Below the pieces are notes generated by a model. The model saw only the letters and a program-made list of their open reading frames with translations. It was not told where the DNA came from and made no database searches. The position numbers were made by a program, and so were the translations under genes. Shown here one piece after another: positions 24,948 to 36,716 of a stretch of DNA of 64,000 nucleotides (within the stretch, counting starts at the first letter, position 1; each line of letters opens with the position of its first letter). Source of the DNA: Sapria himalayana (lineage: Eukaryota; Streptophyta; Magnoliopsida; Malpighiales; Rafflesiaceae); assembly GCA_029783825.1 (NCBI GenBank), contig JAREIK010012212.1, forward strand, positions 1-64,000, written 5' to 3'.

Positions 24948-27900
24948 AGGGTTTAGGAGTTTAGTAATTTAAGTATTTAGGTATTTAGTGGTTTATAGGT
25001 TTTATTTAAATAATTAAATAACAAAAAAATAATTTTTATGATTTTTTCTCATTTTCAAGGTTATAACCATTGAAAATATTATAGTTTTAATTTTTTTTTC
25101 AAATGTTAATACAATATTTAATTATAATAATCATCAAAATTAAATATCATGTAAATTCAATATAAATAATTTTATTGATTGATATTATAATACTGATCAT
25201 AAAATAGATTAATAAACTATTATTAATAAGATAGATATTAATTAAAATATATTTGCAAAACTTAAAATGATTCAAAATCAATGTAAAATATATTACTAAA
25301 TAATAATTATTTATTTTTAAATTTTTGATTCTTTTTATAAACTTATAAATTTTTTTGATGAAGATTAATTATTTAAATTATATTTGTCAAATTTTAATTT
25401 TATTTTGCAATTAATATTTCTATAAAATAATACTAATAAATAATTAAAATGAATATTAAAATTATAAAAAATACAAATAAAAATGGGATTTATGATTAAT
25501 TATTAGGATATACCGGTTTAATGGTTTAAGTATTTAGGAGTTTAGGAAGTTTAATGATTTAAGTGTTTAGGCATTTAGTAGTTTATATTTTTTATTTAAA
25601 TAATGAAATAACAAAAAAAATTATTTTTAAATTTTTTATCAATTTTGAAGGTTATAACCTTTATAAATATAATAATTTTTAAATTTTTTTCAAATGTGAA
25701 TACAATATTTAGTTATAATAAACTTAATAATTATATATCATGTAAATAAAAAATAAACAATCTTATTGATAGATATTAATAAACTAAATATAAATATAAT
25801 AATGATCTAAAAATCAATTAATTAACTATTATTTATTGATAGATATTTATATATTTTTTATAAATACTTAAACCTTTAAAGATTGTTTAAATGTTTAAGT
25901 ATTTAAGGGTTTTTGGGTTTTGGGGTTTAGGAGTTTAATGATTTAAGCGTTTAGGCATTTAGTAGTTTATAGGATTTATATAAACAAGAAAATAACAAAA
26001 AATTTATTTTTGTGATTTTATCACATTTTCAAAGCTGATAACCTTTAAAAATATAATAATTTTTAAATTATTTTAAAATGTAAATATAATATTTAGTTAT
26101 AATAATCATTATAATTATATATCATCTAAATTCAATATAAACAATTTTATTGATAAATATTCTAATAATGATCAAAAAATAAATTAATAATCTATTATTA
26201 AAAAGATAGATATGAATAAAAATTTAATTACAAAACCTAAAATGATTCAGAAGCAAAGAAATAAATTTTATAAATTAATTTTTTTTTATTTTAAAAAGTT
26301 TTCTATAATTTTTTGATGAAAAATAATTTTATAAATTAATTTTGTCTATCTCAATTTATTTTGTAATTTATATTTATCTATAAATAAACAAATAAATAAT
26401 TAAAATGAATATTTAAAATTATAATGAAAAAAAATGAGATTTATTATTTATTATTTAGGGATACTATTTTAATTTAAATTAGATATGTCTCACTAATAAT
26501 TTATTTTGTAATTAATATTTATATAAAAATAAACTAATAAATAATTAAAATAAAAATTTTAAATTATGCTGAATAAAATTTAAAATTAGATTTATTATTT
26601 ATTATTTATTATTACTGTATACCACTTTAATGGTTTAACTATTAAGAGGTTTTTTTCATTTAGGATTTTAGCGATTTATGTTTTTAGGCTTTTAGTGGTT
26701 TATACGTTTTATTTAAAAAAATAAAATATCAAAAAAATTTGCTCTAAATTTTTCTAATTTTCATAGGTTATAATCTTTGATAATATAATAATATTTAAAA
26801 TTTTTTGAAATGTGAATACAATACTTAGTTATAATAATATTAATAATTATATATCATATAAATTCAATAAACAGTTTTATTGATATATATTATAATAAAG
26901 ATCAAAATTAAATTTATAAACTATTGATATTAATATAGATATTAATTAAAAAATAATTACAAAACCCAAATTGATTCAAAATTATTGTAAAATATATTTT
27001 TGGATAACAATTTTTAATTTTTAAATTTTTACTTCTTTTATAAGCAATATATAATATTTAGTTATAATAATCTTAATAAATATAAGTCTTTTAAATTCAA
27101 TATAAATAATCACATTGCTAGATATTATAATAATGATCAATAAATAAAGTAATAAACTATTATTAATTAGATAGATATTATTTAAAATATAATTGCAAAA
27201 TCTAAATTTATTCAAAATCAAAGTATATATTACTAAATAATAATTTTTTTTAATATTTTGCTTTTTTTATAATTTTATATTTGTCTTCCTCATAAATTAT
27301 TTTGTAATTTATTATTCTTTAAAAATAAACTAATAAATAATTAAAATGAATATTTAAAATTATAATGAATACAAATAAAATTGAGATTTATTATTTATTA
27401 TTCAGGATATACAGGTTTAATGGTTTAAGTATTTAGGTATTTTGAGGTTTATTAATTTAAGTGTTTATGCCTTAAGTGATTTTATCTAATTTTTGAAGTT
27501 TATAACCTTCGAAAATATAATAATTTTTACTTTTTTTTAAAATGTGAATATAATATTTAGTTATAATAATCTCGATAATTATATATAAGGTAAAATCAAT
27601 ATAAATAATTTTATTAATTGATATTATAATAATGATTATTAAATAAATTAATATACTATTATTAATTAGATTGATATAAATTAAGATATAATTGCAAAAT
27701 CTAAAATTATTCAAAATTAAATTAAAATAAATTACTAAATAATAATATTTTGTTTTAAAAATTTTGCCTCTTTTTATGATCTTATATTTTTTTGATAAAA
27801 AATAAATTATTTATATTATATCTGTCTCATTAATAATTTATTTTGTAATTAATATTTCTATAAAAATAAACTGATAAATAATTAAAATGTATATCTAAAA

Positions 27901-28445
27901 TTATAATGAATACTAATAAAAATGAGATTTATTATTTAGAGTATACTAATTTAAAGGCTTATGTATTTATGGGCTTCGGGGTTTAGGAGTTTAGTCAATA
28001 AGAATTCAGGTATTTTTTTGGTTAATAGATTTTATTTATAAAATCTAATAACAAAAAAATTATTTTTTTATTTTTTCTTATTTCAACTGTTATAACCTTT
28101 GAAAACTTAATAATATTTAAATTTTTTTAAAATATGAAATAATATTTTGTTAAAATAATCTAAATAATTATATATTATGTAAATTCAATATAAATAATTT
28201 TTTTTATAGATATTATGATGACGATAATAAAATAAATTAAAAAACTATTTTTAATAAGATAGATATTAAATAAAATTTATTTGCAAAACCTAAAATGATT
28301 CAAAATCAAAGTAAAATATATTAATAAGATAGATATTAAATAAAACTATTATTAAAAAGATAAAATATACAGGTTTAAAAGATTATATATTTAGGAGTTT
28401 TGGGATTTAAGAATTTAGTGATTTAAGTTGAATATTCAAAATTAT
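24948..28445 (-). repeat. Satellite array, inverted block, right part
   Basis: Minus-strand satellite with palindromes near 25060, 25650, 26035, 26770, 27490 and 28090. It includes the hairpin junction at 25861-25905 that is also seen beside the plus-strand copies of element X, and a fused monomer near 27000-27060. The block ends at 28430-28450, where TTGAATATTCAAAATTATAA leads back to plus-strand satellite (AATCAATTTGGGTTTTG). No gene is present. Confidence 0.88.
27918..28430 (-). repeat. Second copy of the inverted-block boundary unit
   Basis: A near-identical direct copy of 16760-17255, including TATGGGCTTCGGGGTTTAGG and ATACAGGTTTAAAAGATTA. It lies at the right edge of the inverted block. 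The spacing of about 11.2 kb gives an estimate of one higher-order period in this orientation. Confidence 0.75.
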
Positions 28446-31400
28446 AATAAATCAATTTGGGTTTTGTAAATATTTTTTAATTAATATCTAGATTATTATT
28501 AATAGTTTATTAATTTAATTTTTGAACATTATTATAATATTTATCAATATAATTGTTTATATTGAATTTATATGATATATAATTATTAAAATTATTATAA
28601 GTAAATATTGTATTCATATTTTAAATAATTTTAATTATTATTATATTTTAAATGGTTATAACCTATGAAAATGACAAAAAATTATAAATTTTTTTTTGTT
28701 ATTTTCTTGTTTAAATAAAACCTATAAACCACTAAATGCATAAAAACATAAATCGTTAAACTTGCTAAACGACAAAACTTCTAAATACTTAAACTATTAA
28801 ATTGGTATACATTAATAATAAATCATAAATCTCATTTTAATTTTTATTAAGTGTAATTTTAAATTTTTATTTTAATTATTTATCATTTTATTTTTATAGA
28901 AATATTAATTACAAAATAAATTATTAGTAAGACAGATCTATTTTAAATAATTTATTTTTTATCAAAAAAAATATATATGCTTATAATTAGAGGCAAAATT
29001 TTATAAACAAAAATTTATTATTTTGTAATATATTTTATTTTGATTTTGAATCAATTTAATTTTTGCAATTATATTTTAATTTATATCATTCTTATTAATA
29101 ATAGTTTATTAATTTTTTATTGATTATTATTATAATATCAATTAATAAAATTATTTATATTGAGTTTTCATTATATTTAATTATTAAGAATATTATAACT
29201 AATTATTATATTAACATTTAAAAAAAATTAAAAATTATTATATTTTTAAAGGTAACCTTCAAAAATTAAAAGAAATCAAAAAATTTAATTTTTTATATTT
29301 TATTCTTTAAATAAAAACTATAAATCACTAAAGGCCTAAACACTTAAATCACTAAACCCCAAAACACCTAAATACTTAAACTATTAAACTATTATATCAT
29401 GAATAATAAATAATAAAAAATAAATAATAAATAATAAATCTCAATTTTATTGTATTCATTATAATTTTAAATATATATTTTAATTATTTATTAGATTATT
29501 TTTATAAAATTATAAATTAAAAATAAATTGTGGAAGACAAATATAATTTAAATAATTTACTTTTAATACCAAAATATATAAACTTATAAAAAGAAGCAAA
29601 ACATCAAAAAAAATTATTATTTACTATTATATTTTACTTTGATTTTGAATAAATTTATGTTTTGCAAATATATTTTAAAAAATATCTATTTATTTAATAA
29701 TAGTTTTTTAATTTATTTTTTGATCATTATTATAATATCTATCAATATAATTGTTTATATTGAATTAACATGATATATAATTATTAAGATTATCATAACT
29801 AAATATAGTATTCACATACAAAAAAAAATTAAAAATTATTATATTTTCAAAGGTTATAACCTTCAAAAATGATAAAAAATAACAAAAATAAATTTTGTGT
29901 TATATCATTGTTTAAATAAAACTTATAAACTATTAAATGCCTAAATACATAAATCTCTAACCTTCTAAACCCCGAAGCCCCTAAATACCTAAACCTTTAA
30001 ACTAGTAAACCTTAAATATAATTTAAATAATTTATAGAAAAAATAATACAAAATAAATTATAAGTGACAAATATAATTTAAATAATATATTTTTCAACAA
30101 AAAAAGAGCTTATATAATGATGCAAAAACATAAAAAAAATTATTATTTAGTAATGAATTTTACTTTGATTTTAAATCTTTTTATGTTTTTTAATTAGATT
30201 TTAATTTATATCTATCATATTAATAAATGTTTATTAATTTATTTTTTGATAATTGATATAATTTTATCAATAAAATTGTTTATATTAGTTTATATTATAT
30301 ATAGTTATAATAATTATTATTACTAAATATTGTATTCACATTTTTAAAAAATTTTAAAATTATTATATTTTCAAATGTTATGACATTTAAAAATTTGAAA
30401 AAATATCAAAAAAATTTTTTTGTTATTTCATTGTTTAAATAAAAGCTATAAACCATTAAATGCCTAAATACTTAAATCAATAACTTCGAAATCTCGAAAA
30501 CCCTAAATAGATAAATTTTTTAAACAGGTATATCCTAAATAATAAATAATAAATCTCAATTTTATTTTTTTCATTATAATTTTAAATATTCATTTTAATT
30601 ATTTATTTGTTTATTTTTATATAAATATTAAATACAAAATAAATTATGAGTTAGAAAAATATAATTTATATAAATTATTTTTCAATAAAAAAAATATAGA
30701 TAAACTTATTAAAAGAAGAAAAAAATTAAAAACAAAAAATTATTATATAGTAATATATTTTACTTTGTTTCTGAATCATTTTAGCTTTCGTAATTATATT
30801 TTTATTAATATCTAACTTATTAATAATAGATTATTAATTTATTTTTTGATCATTATTAGAATATTTATCAATAAAAATATTTATATGATATATAGATTTA
30901 ATAATTATTATAACTAAATATTCTATTTATTTTTTAAAAAAAATTAAAATTATTATATTTTCAAAGATTATAACCTTTGAACATGTGAAAAAACAAAAAA
31001 ATATATTTATTATTATTATTATTTCATTGTTTAAATAAAACCTATAAATCACTAAATGCCTAAACACTTAAATCACTATACTACAAAATCCTGATACCCC
31101 TATATAGATAATCGTTTAAACGGGTATACCCTAAAGAATAATTAATATATCTCATTTTTATTTGTTTTCATTATAATTTAAAAAATTCATTTTGATTGTT
31201 TAGTTATATATATATATATATATTAATTATAAAATAAAGTATGAGTTAAAAATATAATTTATAAAAATTATTTTTATCACAAAATAGATAAGCTTATAAA
31301 AAGAATAACAATTTAAAAACAAATAATTATTATTAAGTAAAATATTTTGCTTTGCTTTTGAATTATTTTAGGTTTTGATATTATATTTTAAGTAATATTA

Positions 31401-33003
31401 ATCTTATTCATAATAGATTTTTAATTTATTTTTTGATAATTATTAGAATATATATCAATAAAATTGTTTATATTGAAATTATATACTATATAATTATTAT
31501 GATTATTATATATAAATATTTATTCACTTTTGAAAAAAATTTAAAAATTATAATATTTTTGAAGGTTATAACGTTTGAAAATATCAAAAAATAATAAAAA
31601 TAATTTTTTTTTATTTTTTTTCTTAAATAAAACCTATAAACCACTAAATGCATACACAGTTAAATCAGTAAACTCCTAAACCTCGTAATGCCTAAATACA
31701 TAAACCATTAAACTACTATATACTACTTAATAATTAATAAATCTAATTTTTATTGCTTATTATTATAATTTTAAATATTCATTTTAATTATTTATTAGTT
31801 TATTTTTATAGAAATATTTATAACAAAATAAAGTATGAGTGCGACAAATATAATTTAATTAATTTATTTTTAATAAAAAATATATGCTTATAAAAGAAGT
31901 AGAAATTTAAAAATTAAAAATTATTATCCAGTAATATATTTTACTATAATTTTGAATCAATTTGGATTTTGTAAATATTTTTTAATTAATATCTATCTTT
32001 TTATTAATAGTTTTAATTTAATTTTTGATCATTATTATATTATCTATCAATAAAATTGTTTATATTGAATTTATATGATATTTAATTATTAATATTATTA
32101 AAACTAAATATTGTATTTACATTTCAAAAAATTGTAAATATTATTATATTTTCAAAGGTTATCACCTATGAAAATGATAACAAATTATAGAAATTTTTTT
32201 TGTTATTTTATTTTTTTATATAAAGCCTATAAACCACTAAAAGCCTAAATACATAAATCGCTAAACTCCTAACAACAAACCCTCTAAATACTTAAACTAT
32301 TAAACTGGTATACATTAATAATAAATCTTCAATCTCATTTTAATTTATATTCATTATACTTTTAAATTTTTATTTTAATTATTTATCAGTTTATTTTTAT
32401 AGAAATATTAATTACAAAATAAATTATTAGTGAGACGGATCTAATCTAAATTAAACCGGTAGCCCTAAATAATAAATAATAAATAATAAATAATAAATCT
32501 CTATTTTTTTCATTATAACTTTAAATATTCATTTTAATTATTTATTTGTTTATTTATATATAAATATTAATTAAAAATAAATTATGAGTTAGACAAATAT
32601 AATTTATATAAATTATATTTTATTAAAAAAATATAGATAAACTTATTAAAAGAAGAAAAAATTCAAAAACAAAAAATTATTATATAGTAATATATTTTTC
32701 TTTGCTTATGAATCATTTTAAGTTTTGTAATTATATTTTAATTAATATCTTTCTTATTATTAATTGATTATTAATTTATTTTATTATTATTATTAGAATA
32801 TTTATCAATAAAATTGTTTATATTGAATATATATAATATATAAATATAATGATTAGTATAATTAAATATTGTATTTACATTTGAAAAAAATTTAAAAAAT
32901 ATTAAATTTTCTAAGGTTTTAACCTTTGAAAATATCAAAAAATAATAAAAATAAATTTTTTGTTATTTTATTTTTTAAATAAAACTTCTAAACCACTCAA
33001 TGC
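28446..33003 (+). repeat. Satellite array, block 3
   Basis: Plus-strand satellite with palindromes near 28650, 29250 (shortened), 29850, 30378, 30962, 31560, 32155 and 32915. Monomer order is G', B, C, D, E, F, G-long, F. From about 28855 it is colinear with 6540-10612 in both order and diagnostic words, at an offset of about 22.3-22.4 kb. A (TA)n run lies at 31206-31222. Its last monomer (type F) is interrupted by hAT copy 2. No gene is present. Confidence 0.92.
32996..33003 (+). repeat. hAT copy 2 target-site duplication, left
   Basis: CTCAATGC immediately before the TAGGGG end; its partner is CTAAATGC at 36709-36716 (one mismatch). The undisturbed satellite at this point reads CTAAATGC, within ACCACTAAATGCCTAAA. 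An 8-bp target-site duplication is the hallmark length of hAT insertions. Confidence 0.9.
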
Positions 33004-33021
33004 TAGGGGTGCTCATGGGAC
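33004..33021 (+). repeat. hAT copy 2 left terminal inverted repeat
   Basis: TAGGGGTGCTCATGGGAC matches the reverse complement of 36691-36708 at 16 of 18 positions. The TAGGG start is a common form of hAT end (cf. the YAGNG consensus of the superfamily). Confidence 0.92.
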
Positions 33022-33978
33022 GGGACGAAAAGGGGATTATAAATCTCTAGTCCCTTGCCACAGTACGGAGATTTTTTTTTTAACATCCAGACCCGTCCCA
33101 TAGTTTTAAGATATCTGGACCAAACAGGATGGGATGGAGATCGGGCATTTTGGGTAGGATAAAACGGTTCCAAAACGGAACAGAGTTCAGACATTTTTTT
33201 TAATTTATTTTTTTCAAACCGGTCAAGTTAGTTCATGTCGAAACCTTTTGTTGTACCATTTATCATTCCTTAGTTATGTATCTTTCAAACTCAAATTGGG
33301 CCAATTTTGTTTTGTCAAATAGGCTGAATACCGCAAATGAGCTCCATTACCTTGTCAAAAGTTTTGATGTGCAGAAAAGGATAGAAATGTTAAATAGAAC
33401 AGGACCGAGGTTGTGTACTTAATTTGGTTCTTTGTTTTTTCACAAGTTGGCTTTTTCAACCGAGTGAAAGTTAACCATAATAGTAATACTACATTTTTTA
33501 AACAATTACTTAAAATATTAATGAATAGCTAAAGATGACCACAAACATTGGTAGCATCAATTACTACTTATATAATTGCTAAAATTAGGTAGCTTAATAT
33601 AACAAAAAGAATACAACTAATAGCAACCATGATAATAATCATTTCAAAGGTCAGTCCCGGAATAGCAACAAAAATCCAAACCCAATTAATTATCTCTTCT
33701 ACAACTCCTCCCTTTTCTTCCTCCACTGTAGAAGGATAACCAAAGATGAAAATGTGTTAATCATGTAGACATAAATTTCTAAGATGAAAGAGTAATAAAA
33801 AAACAAAATATTACCAAATAAAATTTAATACACCCATTCCAAATTTTGTTGGCCAACTATAGTTGGAAGAATATTTTGATCTTGTGACCCCTCTGAAAAT
33901 TGTAATTGAACCATATTTTTATTAAATTGAATAAATAAAATAAGTAAAAGTGAAAGTAAAATTTACAAGATTTTTATA

Positions 33979-34383
33979 CTAACCTGATTCATTATCATCA
34001 AGGACTTGTACTAATTCTTCAATTTCAATAGGTTTGTTTGAGCTTCTCAACCAATCTTGTAGACATATGAGAATTTCAGCTGTAATAGGTGTTAAAGAAC
34101 TCCTAAATTTATCTAAAGTTCTCCCCCCAGTCCTAAATGTAGATTCGTAGGCCACAATAGAAGCTTGGATAGAAAATACATCCCTTGCTACATTTGCCAA
34201 AGAATGATACCTAACCTCATTTACCTTCCACCAGTTTAGAAGATAAAAATCAATTCTATTTTTTTCAAGTTTGTCCTCCAAGTACATATCCAACTCTTCC
34301 AAAGCTGCAACTTCTTGTTCTTTCTCCAATTCAACAAAAAAAATCATCAACATAAGTATCACTACCATCAAAGAAATCATCAT
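33979..34383 (-). pseudogene. hAT dimerisation domain, copy 2
   Basis: A 134-codon open stretch. The first part is a Glu-rich linker (ELEKEQEVAALEELDMYLEDK). Then come NRIDFYLLNWWKVNEVRY, ARDVFSIQASIVAYES, FRTGGRTLDKFRSSLTP and LICLQDWLRSS, which is the classic order of the plant hAT C-terminal dimerisation region. The glutamate in YES corresponds to the third catalytic acidic residue and is intact. The preceding residue is Tyr, where relatives usually have Ser (SES). The apparent hydrophobic start (MMISLMVVILMLMIFF) is likely an out-of-frame or decayed linker, not a membrane segment. Confidence 0.9.
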
Positions 34384-34993
34384 TTTTCTTCAACACAGTA
34401 GAAAAGAAATCATCTTTTTTTGATTCATCTTCATTAAAATCTCTATAATCATCTGTCATCTCATTTAAAACATTTATAACTTGTTCACCAAATTTTTAGC
34501 CAATTCCTCTCCATAATGCTAAGTGTACTTAACCTTGAGATATTTAAGCTTATATCTAGGATCCAACACTACTTCTACAAAAAGCATAATATTTGTTGAC
34601 TGAAGAGAACCCCAATATTTGTTGAATTTATGCCTCATTTTCATACCCATTTCAGAAACCATTGTATCTCTACTATATTCACAAAGCTCAAATTATTTTC
34701 AAAAATCGAATAATCTCAGGAAACTAAACACTAGAGTTAGAACATTATGAACCAGAAAATTTACAAGTTACCTCATAAAAATTTTCAATAAACGAGCCAA
34801 AATTTTGGCGTTTCTTCAGTCTCTCTTAGTCGGAACATTCGAACCAAACTCCTTCAAAAACCTTTTGTCTTTGTCCTCCATCTATTCAAATTCTTTTTCA
34901 TATTTTATATCAGTTTGTAGCATCAAATAAGTTGAATTCCATCATGTAAGACAATCTAATTGAAATGAAGATTCATATGTCAAGTTTGCTTCT

Positions 34994-35659
34994 TCAACAC
35001 GACTTAAACATATCTAATCTATAAGGACTACTCCTCACATATTTCACCACACCACTAATTATTTCAATAGCACCCTCAACTACTGCAATGCCATCTATGA
35101 CATTTAAGACTAGCATATGAGCACAATATCTCATATGAAAATGCTCGCCTCTCAAACTTACAACACTTTTCTTCACAAGCCTTTTTTTCATTTGTTCAAC
35201 TGCAACATCATTATTTGATGCATTGTCAATAGTAATGCACATCAACTTTCTAAAACCCCAATCATTCATGCAAATCTCAATAGCATTTCTAATATTAACT
35301 CTAGAATGACTTTTAATTACACAAAAGTTCAGAAGCCTTTTATGCATATTCCATTGAGAATCAATTAAATGAACAATCAAACATATATAAGACAAATTTT
35401 GAATGCTAGTCCAAGTGTTGGTTGTCAATGAAACTCTACAACAATGAGATGATGTGCTATCAAATAATTTCTTCTTTTCCTTAACAAATAAAGAAAAACA
35501 ATTCCTGAGTGTAGAGTGCCTAGATGGAATTTTAAATTGAGGCACACTAACTTCACAAAACTTCTTGAACTTATCCGTCTCTACAAAACAAAAAGGCAAT
35601 TCATCTTTTATGATCATTTTCACCAAAGCCTCCCTAACTAGTTGTTGATCAAATTGCAA
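34994..35659 (-). pseudogene. hAT transposase catalytic core, copy 2
   Basis: At 221 codons this is the longest open frame of the window. Recognisable family words are LVREALVKMIIKDELPF, FKIPSRHSTLRNCF, VSLTTNTWTSIQNLSYICL, HKRLLNFCVIKSHS, MCITIDNASNNDVAVEQM, HFHMRYCAHMLVLNVIDG and VKYVRSSPYR. These define the RNase-H-like core of RICESLEEPER/DAYSLEEPER-type proteins. The second catalytic aspartate (ITIDNAS) is kept; the first (normally TTDTW) is changed to Asn by an AAC codon. The frame is open at both ends relative to the full protein, so it is a fragment. Residue roles come from family knowledge. Confidence 0.93.
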
Positions 35660-35749
35660 ACAAGTTAATTTGTTATCCTCTTAACTATTACCTTTAGTGA
35701 AATTCAACATAGATTGTGATTCGTCTTTACCTTTGTGAGCTTCTATTAA

Positions 35750-36060
35750 TTCTTTTTTGTGTGGAAATTTCTTACAAGTCTATCTCAGGTATTTCCATAA
35801 ATCCGAAGTAAATTGATCACGTTTCGCCAAATATTCTTTCCTACACCATATACAAGATGCCCTGCCAGTTTCATTTCTCTTTGAATCAACTAATATCTCA
35901 TAAGTTTCCCATACAGCAGACTTATACTTTTTATGAACTTGTGGTTCAGATGTACCTTGACTTACTTTTACAATTGGAATTGAACAACCTCTCGTAACAA
36001 TAGGAGGGTTCGTGAAAGAATGATGATTCGATTTACTAGTACTTTGATCATTTGAGATGT
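35750..36060 (-). pseudogene. BED zinc-finger and N-terminal tail, copy 2
   Basis: Read on the minus strand: DDHISNDQSTSKSNHHSF, GCSIPIVKVSQG, then KKYKSAVWETYEILVDSK, TGRASCIWCRKEYLAKRDQ and TSDLWKYLR, a TAG stop at 35780-35782, then TCKKFP. The C-x2-C pair is present. The expected histidine of the RHL-type helix is Tyr (KYL). BED fingers bind DNA at transposon ends. It is broken by the stop and has no credible start codon. Confidence 0.78.
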
Positions 36061-36485
36061 GATCATCTTCAATTTATTGTATTTTTCATTTACCGCTGGA
36101 TTGTGCCATCTGCATTGCCATTAATTAATATGATATGTTAAGCATGAATACATATAAATATTTCAAACAAGCAAGCTCTACTAAACTGACTGTAACACAT
36201 TCAGCCCACCCATTCGGCCCAACCACAACACCACGACCAATACTCAACAAAACTGACTGAGAAACATAATAATAATTAATCACTCAATTCTCATCTGAAA
36301 ATCAAACAAAAAGGCTGGTGGCATCTGAGACAGGGTGGAGGCAACCAGAAGTGTGAAGGACAACGGCTGGAACTAACTTAACACGGCTGGGATGGTGTGA
36401 GGTGGCCTATAACTCGTCGGAACAGCAATAGGTGCGTCGGAATTGGATGGGAAGTAGCGGAATTGGTGGCATCTTCATGTTAAAA

Positions 36486-36509
36486 ATATATATATATATA
36501 TATATATAT
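36486..36509. repeat. (TA)n microsatellite in hAT copy 2
   Basis: An uninterrupted TA run of about 24 bp, longer than the homologous run in copy 1 (14091-14105). Confidence 0.85.
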
Positions 36510-36690
36510 TCTTGGTTATAGTATCGGTTTTTTAGGAAGCGACTGTTCTCGGGATAGATATTACTTAAGATCCGGAACCATCCCAAAAAAAATATGTGAC
36601 AGAATGGGACGGGAAAACTTAAAGTCAACGGATTTTTCTCAGTCTCGATTCTTTCGGGACAATACTTCGGGTCGGGTCAGGAATCTTCGA

Positions 36691-36708
36691 GTCCCGTGAG
36701 CAGCCCTA
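36691..36708 (-). repeat. hAT copy 2 right terminal inverted repeat
   Basis: Reads GTCCCGTGAGCAGCCCTA on the plus strand; its reverse complement pairs with 33004-33021 with two mismatches. Confidence 0.92.
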
Positions 36709-36716
36709 CTAAATGC
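36709..36716 (+). repeat. hAT copy 2 target-site duplication, right
   Basis: CTAAATGC, identical to the normal satellite word at this position and matching the left copy (32996-33003) at seven of eight bases. Confidence 0.9.

Larger units (their letters stand above)
33979..36090 (-). pseudogene. hAT (RICESLEEPER-like) transposase pseudogene, copy 2
   Basis: A transposase remnant covering all family domains in order on the minus strand. An N-terminal tail (DDHISNDQSTSKSNHHSF) and BED finger lie at about 35750-36060, the catalytic core at 34994-35659, the RNase-H-fold continuation at about 34450-34990 and the dimerisation domain at 33979-34383. The span of about 2.1 kb fits a protein of about 700 residues, the usual family length. 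Breaks seen: a TAG stop at 35780-35782 just after WKYLR, frameshifts between the open segments, and an in-frame TAA just upstream of the DDHISNDQ stretch, so no start codon can be chosen. The first catalytic aspartate is Asn here (SLTTNTWTS). It is inactive but the better-preserved of the two copies. Confidence 0.92.
33004..36708 (-). mobile_element. hAT transposon copy 2, both ends present (3705 bp)
   Basis: Terminal inverted repeats are TAGGGGTGCTCATGGGAC (33004-33021) and, read inward from the right, TAGGGCTGCTCACGGGAC (36691-36708), 16 of 18 identical. They are flanked by an 8-bp target-site duplication. Subterminal regions are rich in GGGACGGG-type words, as is common in hAT elements where the transposase binds. 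The single recognisable gene, on the minus strand, encodes a broken RICESLEEPER/Ac-like transposase. The size is normal for an autonomous plant hAT element. It shares its insertion site with copy 1, so the two derive from one insertion followed by duplication of the host DNA. Confidence 0.95.

Noticed and set aside
36407..36628. 73-codon minus-strand ORF with a Tyr-Ile run
   Set aside because: The run comes from the TA microsatellite in the hAT 5' region; the homologous region of copy 1 does not keep the frame.
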